Notes under the pieces: model-generated
The model's database searches: none
Told to the model about the DNA's origin: nothing
What the model saw: only the letters and a program-made list of their open reading frames with translations
Part shown: positions 15,801 to 24,008 of the stretch, piece after piece
Numbering within the stretch: the stretch's first letter is position 1
How the letters are laid out: every line of letters starts with the position of its first letter
Source of the DNA: Herbidospora solisilvae
Lineage (GTDB): Bacteria; Actinomycetota; Actinomycetes; Streptosporangiales; Streptosporangiaceae
Length of the DNA: 64,000 bases
Assembly (NCBI RefSeq): GCF_009901565.1
Contig: NZ_WXEW01000001.1
Location: 744,001-808,000, forward strand
Reading direction: 5' to 3'
Made by a program: the position numbers and the translations under genes

Positions 15801-17999
15801 CTCGGTGGGGCCGTAGTGGTTGACCACCCGCAGACCCGGCCGCCGCAGGGCCGCCGCCCACTCGGCGGGTGAGGCCTCGCCGCCGAGCAGCAGCAGTTCC
15901 CTCGGCAGGACGTCGGCCTCGGGCAGCAGCGACGCCAGGTGCGACGGGGTGATCTTCAGGTGGTCGCTGTCCCGCAGGGTCACCGCGAGCTCCTCGGCCG
16001 GGAGGCGCGGGTTGAGCAGCGTCAGCGTGCCGCCGGTCATCAGCGACAGGTAGAAGACGGTGATGCCGAAGTCGAAGCTCAGCGACTGGAGCAGCGCGTA
16101 GGACCCCTGCGGTCGGGGGTTCAGGCGCTCGCGCACGCCCGAGAGATAGGTGAGGATCTGCCGGTGCTGGACGGCCACGCCCTTGGGGCGGCCGGTGGTG
16201 CCGGAGGTGTAGATGACGTAGGCGAGGTCGGTCTCGGTGACCTCCGGCAAGGGAGAGGCGCCGCGTTCGTCCGGAGTCACCGTGTGGGTGACGCCGGGCA
16301 GGCCGCGCCGGGTGACGGCGATCTCGATGCCCGCGTCGTCCACGAGGTAGGCCAGGCGGTCGTCGGGTTGCGCCGGGTCAAGCGGCACATAGGCGGCGCC
16401 CGCTTTCAGCACGCCGAGGATGGCGACCGCGATCTCGGCCGACTGCTCCAGGCAGACGGCGATCCGGGTGTCGCGTCCGGCGCCGAGGTCGCGTAATCGG
16501 GCGGCCAGCGCGTCGGAACGGTCCGCCAGGTCGCCGTAGGTCAGGTCGACGCCGTCGCAGCGGACGGCCACCCGGTCGGCCGGGCCGCGGACCACCTCGT
16601 GCAGGAGCGTTCCCGCCCGGTCGACGGGACCGCCGTCGGAGAAGGCCGGCACGTCGCCGGCCGGGAGGGGGTAGGAGGAGATCGGCCGGTCGGGGTCGGC
16701 GACGACCTGGCCCAGCAGGTCGGCGAAGTGCCCGGCGAAGCGCTCGACCGTCGCCCGGTCGAACAGGTCGGTGTTGTACGCGAACTGGGCCCAGTAGCCG
16801 CCGGGGCGTTCGTACAGGTAGAGCGACAGGTCGAAACGGCTCACCCCGGCCTCGACGCGGAACGGGGTCAGAGTCAGGCCGTGGCCGTCGAGGCCCTGCC
16901 GCCAGTTCTGCAGCGCCATGGTGACCTGGGCGATCGGCGAGCGGGAGACGTCGCGTTCGACCTCCAGCTCCTGGACCAGCCGGTCGAAGGGGAGCTCCTG
17001 GTGGGCGTAGGCGTCGAGGGCACGGTCGCGGACCCGGGTCACGAGGTCGGCGAAGGTCGGGTCGCCGCTCAGGTCGGCGCGCATGGCCAGGGTGTTGACG
17101 AACATGCCGGCCACGTCGTCGAGTTCGGGCACGCTCCGACCGGCGATCGGGGAGGCGACGGCGAAGTCGTCCTGGCCCGCGTAGCGGCCCAGCAGCACCT
17201 GGAAGGTCGCCAGCAGGACCATGTAGGGCGTCACGGTGCCGTCGCGGGCGACGGCGACGTCCACCGGGATCTCGTACATCGCCCCCGCGTGGCCCATCTC
17301 GGGCGGGCGCGGCCGGTCGGTCGGCAGGTCGAGCACCGGGACGTCGCGCAGGTGCTCGCGCCAGTGGGCGATGTCCCTGGCGTGGTCGCGGTCGCGCTGC
17401 CAGACGGCGTAGTCGGCGTAGGCGACCTGCGGCGACGGCTTGAGCGCCTCGCCGCGGGCCAGGGCGAGCAGCTCCGACAGCACGATGTCGTGCGACCAGC
17501 CGTCGGTGACCAGGTGGTGGGCCGCCAGCAGCAGGATCCGGTCGTCGGGCGCGAGCCGGACCACCAGGGCGCGCAGCAGCGGGCCGTGCTCCAGGTCGAA
17601 CGGGCGTCCCAGGGCGGTCTCGACGATCTCCCTGGCCTGCTCGTCGGTCTCGGCCTCGGCCAGCCGGAACTCGGCCCCCGCCTCGGGCCGCAGGGTCACC
17701 ACCGGGAGGCCGTCGTCGTCGGCGGCGAAGCGGGTGCGGAACACCTCGTGCCGGGCCGCGACCTGGTGGAAGGCCGCTTCGAGCACGGCGTCGTCGAGGT
17801 CGCCCTGGAGGCGGATGGTCAACGGGACGGTGTAGGTCGTGGTGCCCGGCCGGTACTGCTCCAGGAACCACAGGCGCTCCTGGGCCGGGGAGAGCACGAG
17901 GGGCGCGGCCGGGTCGCGCGGGGGTATCGCCCGGGTCTCCTCCCGGCGTCGTAACCGCTGGGCGAGGAGGGCCTTCTTGTCGGCCGACAGTGTGCTCAC
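12834..17999 (-). CDS. Nonribosomal peptide synthetase fused to an MFS exporter (C-A-T-TE-MFS)
   Basis: A single 1721-residue polypeptide. Domains in order: condensation (~34-450, HHLVTDG near 165), adenylation (~455-945, YTSGTTGRPKG near 598), thiolation (GGHSLL, near 968), thioesterase (~1010-1270) and a major-facilitator transporter (~1289-1700, GVIVDRYDRRKVMLAGD) of the EntS-like MFS_3 type. Reading the ten specificity positions against PheA gives D-F-T-K-L-G-H-V-G-K, close to the published Asp code, so Asp or a close relative is predicted. The thioesterase nucleophile elbow is GHCGLG: cysteine instead of serine, with Asp (GERDPAT) and His (EAGHFFL) present. A GTG start with GGAAGAGA upstream is preferred over TTG at 18029. 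The fusion implies peptide release next to its exporter. It is divergent from the partner NRPS. Confidence 0.93.
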   Translation of the reverse strand: MSTLSADKKALLAQRLRRREETRAIPPRDPAAPLVLSPAQERLWFLEQYRPGTTTYTVPLTIRLQGDLDDAVLEAAFHQVAARHEVFRTRFAADDDGLPVVTLRPEAGAEFRLAEAETDEQAREIVETALGRPFDLEHGPLLRALVVRLAPDDRILLLAAHHLVTDGWSHDIVLSELLALARGEALKPSPQVAYADYAVWQRDRDHARDIAHWREHLRDVPVLDLPTDRPRPPEMGHAGAMYEIPVDVAVARDGTVTPYMVLLATFQVLLGRYAGQDDFAVASPIAGRSVPELDDVAGMFVNTLAMRADLSGDPTFADLVTRVRDRALDAYAHQELPFDRLVQELEVERDVSRSPIAQVTMALQNWRQGLDGHGLTLTPFRVEAGVSRFDLSLYLYERPGGYWAQFAYNTDLFDRATVERFAGHFADLLGQVVADPDRPISSYPLPAGDVPAFSDGGPVDRAGTLLHEVVRGPADRVAVRCDGVDLTYGDLADRSDALAARLRDLGAGRDTRIAVCLEQSAEIAVAILGVLKAGAAYVPLDPAQPDDRLAYLVDDAGIEIAVTRRGLPGVTHTVTPDERGASPLPEVTETDLAYVIYTSGTTGRPKGVAVQHRQILTYLSGVRERLNPRPQGSYALLQSLSFDFGITVFYLSLMTGGTLTLLNPRLPAEELAVTLRDSDHLKITPSHLASLLPEADVLPRELLLLGGEASPAEWAAALRRPGLRVVNHYGPTEATVGVTTHDVAEGERGLLPIGRPLPGARVYVLDPAGNPCPVGVPGEVHLGGDRLARGYLGRPALTAEKFVPDPFGGPGARMYRTGDLGRWLPSGELQFLGRRDLQVKVRGYRVELAEIEIVLADLDAVDQAVVELRDDRLVAYLVGEPRDLRAELTGLLPDYMIPSRYVWLDALPLKSHGKVDRAALPDPGTDRQSESAYVPPATPLEQAIADVWAAVLNVDQVGAEDDFFALGGHSLLAAQVVAKLRRVTERPVTIMDIFRHRTVRALASRTDDGPRRLLHRLTPPRRTTTTLVCVPYGGGSAAIYQPLADALPDHVALYSVAVPGQEWGLDEEARPIPEVADACVQEILERVPGPIALYGHCGLGVMLAVEITRRLEAAGREVEVLHLGGVFPFSRPSSVVGRVRTMAEKLRSDRMWANGLIAAGLDVEELDDDQLKAIIRNRREGTREAEAYFTRLWSETGGPVINAPITAVVGERDPATEFYQERFREWLRLAPASSCVVLDEAGHFFLKHRAEELAEIVTTREKVPRTPERTWWTQATSDEPVADEGPKPSMKRFGAVAAGQLVSIIGSALTEFAVPLWIYATTGSLVNFALFSVIGLLPGMLVAPLAGVIVDRYDRRKVMLAGDLGAWSTQLALGVLLWTGNLHIWAIYPLLAVQSVALTFQRLAYGASIPQLVPKRLLGHANGVVQMVTGSAQLIVPLIAAGLMGTIGLEGILVIDVASYTFAIVSVLLVKFPRTMGLRRRETIWAEMVGGFRYTWFNRSFRAMLLFFAGLNVFLSPLFLLLSPLVLAFGGNDLDDVARVSVAGGVGVLLGGLAVALWGGPRRRRMRGMLLATLGLAVFCAVTGLRQDLAVIAFGAFGMSLALTVVNGIYATIVQVKVPQRFHGRVIALNTLIAWSTLPLAFGVVAPFGSELMENLVDGPKGAGIGLLYVVFAAAIALIALVALRVPRLARFDAEVPDAPPDDLIGRQAVADRREAAASRS

Positions 18000-18037
18000 G
18001 GAACGTCTCTTCCGACGACGGTTTGTCAATTTCCCTT

Positions 18038-18058
18038 ACTGTAAATAGTCTTTACAGT
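18038..18058. promoter_or_regulatory. Operator-like inverted repeat 1 in the divergent NRPS promoter
   Basis: ACTGTAAA, five bases, TTTACAGT: a perfect 8-5-8 palindrome starting 38 bp upstream of the NRPS-MFS start codon. It is AT-rich in a GC-rich region and is repeated in degenerate form 127 bp away. The binding protein is unknown; no pathway-specific regulator gene lies beside the two NRPS genes. Confidence 0.7.
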
Positions 18059-18164
18059 TGGGCGGAGATCGTCAGTCTCGCACGCCCGCCACGTGCAGAC
18101 AATGACCGGGACGAGGGCTTGTCGGCCCCTCCGTCCGCGTGGTTCACTGACGGCGATCTCGCTA

Positions 18165-18185
18165 ACTGTAAGCAAACTTTCCAGT
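18165..18185. promoter_or_regulatory. Operator-like inverted repeat 2 in the divergent NRPS promoter
   Basis: ACTGTAAG, five bases, TTTCCAGT: same 8-5-8 layout as the site at 18038-18058. The left half matches at seven of eight positions and the right half at six of eight. It lies 21 bp before the proposed start of the rightward NRPS, so each gene has one site near its 5' end. A shared repressor acting on both promoters is the simplest reading. Confidence 0.55.
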
Positions 18186-18206
18186 TTTAGTTTGGCGGTT
18201 CCCCCC

Positions 18207-21200
18207 TTGGCTCGCGCCCTCTCCCCGGCCCAGGAACGCCTGTGGTTCCTGCACCAGCTCGACCCCGCAGACCCGTCCTACACGACCTGCCACGCCTACC
18301 GGTTGCGCGGCCCCCTCGACGTCCCGAGGCTGGCCCTGGCGTTCGAGACCGCGGCGACCCGGCAGGAGAACCTGCGCACCCGCTTCCCCACCCCGGCGGC
18401 CGAGGTGCTGCCGCCGGGCCCCGTGCCGATCGCCCAGGTCAGGGCGGCCGACGCCGACGAGGCGCGGGAGATGGTGCGCGAGCTGGCCAACACGCCGATG
18501 GACCTGTCGCAACCCCCGATCACGGTCGTGCTGATCGAGCTGGCCCCCGACGACCACGTGCTGGCCATCGCGCTGCACCACATCATCGCCGACGGCCTGT
18601 CGGTGGCGGTGCTGGCCCGCGAGCTGGCCGACGCGTACGGCGGAACTGGAGCGCTCCCACCACTGACACCGCAGGTCCACGCCCCCGAGGCGGGGCACAC
18701 CGGCTGGTGGGTGGAGCGGCTCCAGGGGGTGCCGGTGCTCGACCTGCCGACCGACCTGCCGCGCCCGGCGCGGCGCGGCGGCGCGGGCGCCGAGGTGATC
18801 GTGGAGATCGACGCGGCGACCGCCGAGCGGGCCGCCGAGACGGCGCGGCGCATGCGGGCCACCCCGTTCATGCTCTACATGACCGCGTTCGCGGTGTTCC
18901 TGGCGCGGCACTCGGGCCAGGACGACTTCTGCGTCGGCACTCCGGTCTCCCGCCGCGACCACGTCGGCCTGGAGCAGGTCATCGGCCACCTGACCAGCAT
19001 GCTGCCGCTCCGATTAGCCCCGGCCGGCACGTTCACCGAGGCGATCAAGGCCACCCGGCGGACGCTGATCGAGGCCATGTCCCACGCCGACGTGCCGCTG
19101 GAGCGCGTCATCGCCGAGCTCGGGCTGCCCCGCGACCTGAGCCGCACCCCGGTCTACCAGACCATGTTCGCCCTGCACAGCTACACCGCCGACACGGTGC
19201 CGAGCCCGCTCCCCGGCCTCGACGCCGAGTCGTTCCCGAGCGGCTGGACCGGCGCCCGTTGCGACCTCTCGCTCGATCTGTGGCCTGACTCCGACGGCTC
19301 GATCACGGGCTCGCTGATCTACTCCACCGAGCTGTTCACCGAGGCCACGGCCCGGCGCATGGGCGCCAGATTCGCCACCCTGCTGACCGCCCTCCTCGAC
19401 GACCCCGACCGGCCGCTCGACACCGTGAACCTGCTGCCCGACGAGGAGCGGGCCTGGCTGACCGAGCAGGGCCAGGGCGCCCCCGGTCACCACGTCGCCA
19501 CCTGGACCTCGTTGTTCGTCGAGCAGGCCCGGCGCACCCCTGACGCGCTCGCCGTCGACGACGTCACCTACGACGAGCTGCTCCGCTGGGCCACGTCGGT
19601 GGCCGCCTCGCTCCCGCCGGCGCGGCTGGTCGCGATCAGGACCTCGCGGGGCGTGCAGACGATCGTCGCGATGCTCGCGGCCCACTTCGCGGGGGCCGCC
19701 TATCTGCCGGTCGACCCCGCCTATCCGCAGGCGCGCGTTGAATACATTCTGAAAGATTCAGGCGCGGAGGTCGTGCTGCGCGACGAGGATCTCGTCGTCC
19801 CGGAGGCCGACTTCACCCCGACCTCCCCTGACGCGGCCGCTTACATTCTCTACACCTCGGGGTCAACCGGGCGGCCGAAGGGCGTGGTCGTCCCGCACCC
19901 CGCGCTGGCGAACCTGTTGCTCGGCATGCGGGACATCGTCGGGTCGACGCCCGGCGACGTGTGGCTGGCGCTCACCAGCACCGCGTTCGACATCTCGGCC
20001 GTCGAGCTGTTCCTGCCGCTGATCACCGGCGGGCGGGTGGTGTTCGCCGACGACGCCCGCGACGCCCAGGTCGTCGCCGACCTGATCCGCGACCACGGGG
20101 TCACCCACGTGCAGGCGACGCCGTCGGGCTGGCGGGTGCTGCTCACCGCCGACTGGCCGCCGGTCACCGCGATCACCGCCGGGGAGCCCCTGCCGCCCAA
20201 GCTGGCCGGGGAGCTGACCGCCCGCACCCGCCGCCTGATCAACGGCTACGGGCCCACCGAGACGACCATCTACTCGACCACCTGGGACGTCCCGCGCGGC
20301 GCCGAGGCCATCAGCATCGGCCGCCCGACGCCGGGCACGGTCGTGCGGGTCGTCGCGCCCGACGGCGACCTGGCCCCCATCGGGGTGCCCGGGGAGCTGC
20401 GCATCGGCGGGCTCGGGGTGGCCCTGGGGTACCACGAGCGGCCGGAGCTGACCGCCGAGCGGTTCACGCCCGACGGGTTCTACCGCACCGGCGACCTGGT
20501 CAGGATGCTCGGCGACGGGACCCTGGAGTTCCTCGGCCGCACCGACAACCAGGTCAAGCTCCGGGGGCACCGGATCGAGCTGGGCGAGATCGAGACCGTG
20601 CTGGAGTCGATCGACGGGGTCGGCCAGGCGGTGTGCGCCGTCCAGGACGACACCATCGTCGCGTTCGTCACCGGCGACGCCGCCGCCGTGCGCGACGAGA
20701 CGCGGCGGGTGCTGCCGGCGTACATGGTGCCGAGCCGGGTCGTCGTGCTGGACGCGCTGCCGCTGACCCCCAACGGGAAGGTCGACCGGAAGGCGCTGCC
20801 GAGGGCCGAGGCGGCCCAGGCGCCGGCGCGCGTGCTGCGGACGCGGACCGAGCGGCTGGTCGCCAAGGTGTTCGCCGACGTGCTCAAGACCGAACTGCCG
20901 GGCGGCGACGACGACTTCTTCGCCCTGGGCGGGCACTCGCTGCTGGCCACCCGGGTGATCGCGCGCCTGCTGGTCCGGCTGCCGGTGAGCACCGTGTTCC
21001 TGCACCCGACGGTCGCCGGGCTGGCCGCCCAGGTCGACGCGGCCCGCCCGCCGGTCGACCACGTGCCCCGGCCGCGCCCGGCCGGGACGGTGCCGCCGCT
21101 GTCGGCCGGGCAGGAGCGCCTCTGGTTCCTCAACCGGCTGCACCCCGACACCGACGCCGGGTTCAACATGTGGATGGTCCGGCACCTGGCCGGCGACCTC

Positions 21201-24008
21201 GACCGCGCCCGGCTGCAGGACGCCCTGACCACGGTCGCCCGGCGGCACGAGATCCTCCGCACGAGCTTCCCGGCGGTCGACGGCGAGCCCGTCGTCGAGA
21301 TCCTGGACACCACGCCGGTCATCGAGTGGATCGCCGCCGACGACGCCGCGCGCCCGGTCGCCGACCGGGTCAACACCCCGTTCGACCTCACCGCCGGACC
21401 GGCGATCAGGGTCACCGTGGTCGAGGTGCCCGACGGGCACGTGCTCTGCCTGGTCGCCCACCACGTCACCGGCGACGGGGTGTCGCTGAACATCCTGCTC
21501 GACGAGCTGGCCGACGCCTACTCCGGCGTCGAGCTGCCGCCGGTGCCGCTCCAGTTCGGCGACGTCGCGGTCTGGCAGCGCGCCCGCGACGCCGGCCCGG
21601 CGGTCGACTACTGGCGGCGGCAGCTCGCCGCGCCGACCCCGCTCGACCTGCACCCCGACCGGCCCCGCACCGGCAACGCCGGGCCGAGCGCCACGGTCAC
21701 CTTCCGCGTCGGGCTCGCCGAGACCGAGCGGCTGGTCGCGCTGGCCCGCGACAACCGGGTGACGCTGTTCATGGCGCTGCTGGCCGCCTACCAGACCACG
21801 CTGGCGCGGCACACCGGGCACACCGACATCCTCGTCGGCACCTCCAACGCCGGGCGCGACACCGTCGCGCTCGAATCGGTGATCGGCTACCTGACCGACA
21901 TCCTGGTGCTGCGCGGCGACCTGTCGGGCGACCCGCTGTTCACCGACCTGCTGCGGGCCACCCGCACCACCGTCCTGGACGCCTTCCAGCACCGCGGCGT
22001 GCCGTTCGAGAAACTGGTCACCGAGCTCCGGCTGGAGCGCGACCTGACCCGCACGCCGGTCTTCCAGACGATGGCGATCCTGCACACCCACGAGACCGGC
22101 CGGGTGCCGCGCCCGTTCGCCGGCCTGACCGTGACCGACCTGCCGTCCGGGCACGCCCAGGCCAAGTTCGACCTGCTGCTGGAGGCCTGGCAGGACGCCG
22201 AGGGCCTGCACGTCCAGCTCGAGTACGACACCCTCCTCTACGACGCCGCCACCGCGCGGGGCGTGGCCGAGCGGCTGCGCACGCTGCTGCTCGGCGTCGC
22301 CGCCGACCCCGCCCGCCGCCTGTCGGAGCTGCCGCTGCTGACCGACGCCGACCGGGCCTTCCTCGACGAGGCCGGGCACGGCCCCGCCGTCCCCGACCCC
22401 GAACGGGTGCCCGCCATGATCGCCCGGCAGATCGCCGAGCGGCCCGGCGCGGTGGCCGTCCGGACCGACGGGCGCGCCGTCGCCTACGGCGAGCTCCCCA
22501 TCGCCGTCCACGAGAACGGGCGGACGATCCGGGAGGTCGGGCTCGACCGGACCCCCGAGGGCATCGGGGCGCTCCTGGCGGCCTGGGCCTCGGGGGCCGC
22601 CTACCTGCCGGTCGACCCGGCGCTGCCCGAGGCGCGCAAGGCGTTCCTGCGCGCCGAGGCGGCCGGGGGGAGCTACGAGGACGCCGCCTACGTGCTGTTC
22701 ACCTCGGGCTCCACCGGCACCCCCAAGGGCGTCGTGGTCGGGCACCGGGCGCTGGCCACGCGGGTGACGTGGATGCGGGAGGCATACGGGCTCACGCCCG
22801 ACGACCACGTGGTGCAGTTCGCGGCCTACTCCTTCGACACCCACGCCGAGGAGATCTATCCGGCGCTGGCGGCCGGGGCCACCCTCGAACTGCTGCCCGG
22901 CGGGCCGCTGACGCTGCCGGAGTTCCTGGCCTCGCCGCGCGGGCGCGACGTGACGGTGCTCGACCTGCCGACGGCGTACTTCCACGAGCTGGTCACCCTC
23001 GACGTCGAGATGCCCCCGGGGCTGCGGCTGGTCATCGTCGGCGGCGAGGAGCTGAGCGGGGCGGCCGTGGCCCGGTGGCGGGAGCGGTTCGGCGACACGG
23101 TGCGCCTGGTGAACACCTACGGCCCGACCGAGGGCACGATCATCGCGACGGCGGGCGACGTGACCGGCGACGAGGAGCGCCCGTCGATCGGGCGGCCCGT
23201 CGGCGGCGTGGTCGTGCTGGTGCTGGACGCCCACGGGCGTCCGGTGCCGCCGGGCATGCCCGGCGAGCTCTGCCTGGGCGGGCCGAGCCTGGCCGACGGC
23301 TACCTCAACCGGCCCGCGCTCACCGCCGAACGGTTCCGGCCCACCCCGCAGGGGCGGGTCTACCTGACCGGCGACCGGGCCCGGTTCCTGGCCGACGGGC
23401 GGCTGGAGTTCCTCGGGCGGATCGACGACCAGGTCAAGGTGCGCGGGCACCGGATCGAACCGGCCGAGGTCGAACTGCGGCTCACCGCGCATCCGGCGGT
23501 CACCGGGGCCGTGGTGGTCGCCGACGCCGACCGGCTGGTCGCCTACGTCACCGGGACCCGGACCGACCTCGCCGAATGGGTGTCGGAGGCGCTGCCGGCG
23601 TACATGGTGCCCTCGGTCTGGATGTGGCTGGACGCGCTGCCCCTGACCCCGCACGGGAAGGTGGACAAACGGGCGCTCCCGGCGCCCGACGCGGGCGCCT
23701 CGCTCGGGCACGTCGAACCGCGCGGCGACGCCGAGGCGCTCGTCGCGGAGGTGTACGACTCGGTGCTCGGCCTCACCGGGGTCGGCGCCCTGGACGACTT
23801 CTTCGCCATCGGCGGCCACTCGCTGCTGGCGGCCCGCGCGCTGGCCCGGATCAAGGCCATCACGGGGATCGAGGTGCCGATCAGGGTCATCTTCGACTGC
23901 CCGACCGTGGAGAAGCTGGCGGCGGTGCTGGAGGAGATGATCGTCGCCGAGCTCGACGAGCTCTCCGACGAGGAGGCCGCCGCGCTCGTCCACGGGACGC
24001 CCCAGTGA
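18207..24008 (+). CDS. Nonribosomal peptide synthetase, two modules (C-A-T-C-A-T)
   Basis: About 1933 residues. Domains: C1 (HHIIADG near residue 124), A1 (YTSGSTGRPKG near 549), T1 (GGHSLL near 908), C2 (HHVTGDG near 1084), A2 (FTSGSTGTPKG near 1498), T2 (GGHSLL near 1869). There is no epimerase or release domain; the divergent C-A-T-TE-MFS protein could supply release. The A1 specificity residues read D-I-V-Q-I-A-G-I-Y-K, which I cannot assign. A2 reads D-T-E-D-I-G-T-I-I-K, resembling codes for basic residues (lysine or beta-lysine type). A2 is compact, with a shortened stretch before its A3 motif. An N-terminal C domain suggests an acylated first residue. The TTG start at 18207 is tentative: no clear ribosome-binding site; starts further upstream would run through the operator and unbiased sequence. 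Confidence 0.92.
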   Translation: MARALSPAQERLWFLHQLDPADPSYTTCHAYRLRGPLDVPRLALAFETAATRQENLRTRFPTPAAEVLPPGPVPIAQVRAADADEAREMVRELANTPMDLSQPPITVVLIELAPDDHVLAIALHHIIADGLSVAVLARELADAYGGTGALPPLTPQVHAPEAGHTGWWVERLQGVPVLDLPTDLPRPARRGGAGAEVIVEIDAATAERAAETARRMRATPFMLYMTAFAVFLARHSGQDDFCVGTPVSRRDHVGLEQVIGHLTSMLPLRLAPAGTFTEAIKATRRTLIEAMSHADVPLERVIAELGLPRDLSRTPVYQTMFALHSYTADTVPSPLPGLDAESFPSGWTGARCDLSLDLWPDSDGSITGSLIYSTELFTEATARRMGARFATLLTALLDDPDRPLDTVNLLPDEERAWLTEQGQGAPGHHVATWTSLFVEQARRTPDALAVDDVTYDELLRWATSVAASLPPARLVAIRTSRGVQTIVAMLAAHFAGAAYLPVDPAYPQARVEYILKDSGAEVVLRDEDLVVPEADFTPTSPDAAAYILYTSGSTGRPKGVVVPHPALANLLLGMRDIVGSTPGDVWLALTSTAFDISAVELFLPLITGGRVVFADDARDAQVVADLIRDHGVTHVQATPSGWRVLLTADWPPVTAITAGEPLPPKLAGELTARTRRLINGYGPTETTIYSTTWDVPRGAEAISIGRPTPGTVVRVVAPDGDLAPIGVPGELRIGGLGVALGYHERPELTAERFTPDGFYRTGDLVRMLGDGTLEFLGRTDNQVKLRGHRIELGEIETVLESIDGVGQAVCAVQDDTIVAFVTGDAAAVRDETRRVLPAYMVPSRVVVLDALPLTPNGKVDRKALPRAEAAQAPARVLRTRTERLVAKVFADVLKTELPGGDDDFFALGGHSLLATRVIARLLVRLPVSTVFLHPTVAGLAAQVDAARPPVDHVPRPRPAGTVPPLSAGQERLWFLNRLHPDTDAGFNMWMVRHLAGDLDRARLQDALTTVARRHEILRTSFPAVDGEPVVEILDTTPVIEWIAADDAARPVADRVNTPFDLTAGPAIRVTVVEVPDGHVLCLVAHHVTGDGVSLNILLDELADAYSGVELPPVPLQFGDVAVWQRARDAGPAVDYWRRQLAAPTPLDLHPDRPRTGNAGPSATVTFRVGLAETERLVALARDNRVTLFMALLAAYQTTLARHTGHTDILVGTSNAGRDTVALESVIGYLTDILVLRGDLSGDPLFTDLLRATRTTVLDAFQHRGVPFEKLVTELRLERDLTRTPVFQTMAILHTHETGRVPRPFAGLTVTDLPSGHAQAKFDLLLEAWQDAEGLHVQLEYDTLLYDAATARGVAERLRTLLLGVAADPARRLSELPLLTDADRAFLDEAGHGPAVPDPERVPAMIARQIAERPGAVAVRTDGRAVAYGELPIAVHENGRTIREVGLDRTPEGIGALLAAWASGAAYLPVDPALPEARKAFLRAEAAGGSYEDAAYVLFTSGSTGTPKGVVVGHRALATRVTWMREAYGLTPDDHVVQFAAYSFDTHAEEIYPALAAGATLELLPGGPLTLPEFLASPRGRDVTVLDLPTAYFHELVTLDVEMPPGLRLVIVGGEELSGAAVARWRERFGDTVRLVNTYGPTEGTIIATAGDVTGDEERPSIGRPVGGVVVLVLDAHGRPVPPGMPGELCLGGPSLADGYLNRPALTAERFRPTPQGRVYLTGDRARFLADGRLEFLGRIDDQVKVRGHRIEPAEVELRLTAHPAVTGAVVVADADRLVAYVTGTRTDLAEWVSEALPAYMVPSVWMWLDALPLTPHGKVDKRALPAPDAGASLGHVEPRGDAEALVAEVYDSVLGLTGVGALDDFFAIGGHSLLAARALARIKAITGIEVPIRVIFDCPTVEKLAAVLEEMIVAELDELSDEEAAALVHGTPQ

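Noticed and set aside
18093-18206. Longer N-terminus for the two-module NRPS starting at GTG 18093 or ATG 18102
   Set aside because: The extra codons lack actinomycete bias and run through the operator-like repeat at 18165-18185; homology begins only at LSPAQERLWFL.
19863-23993. 1376-codon antisense frame opposite the NRPS
   Set aside because: It is the mirror of NRPS codon bias (His/Arg/Gly-rich with no family match) and a typical shadow frame.
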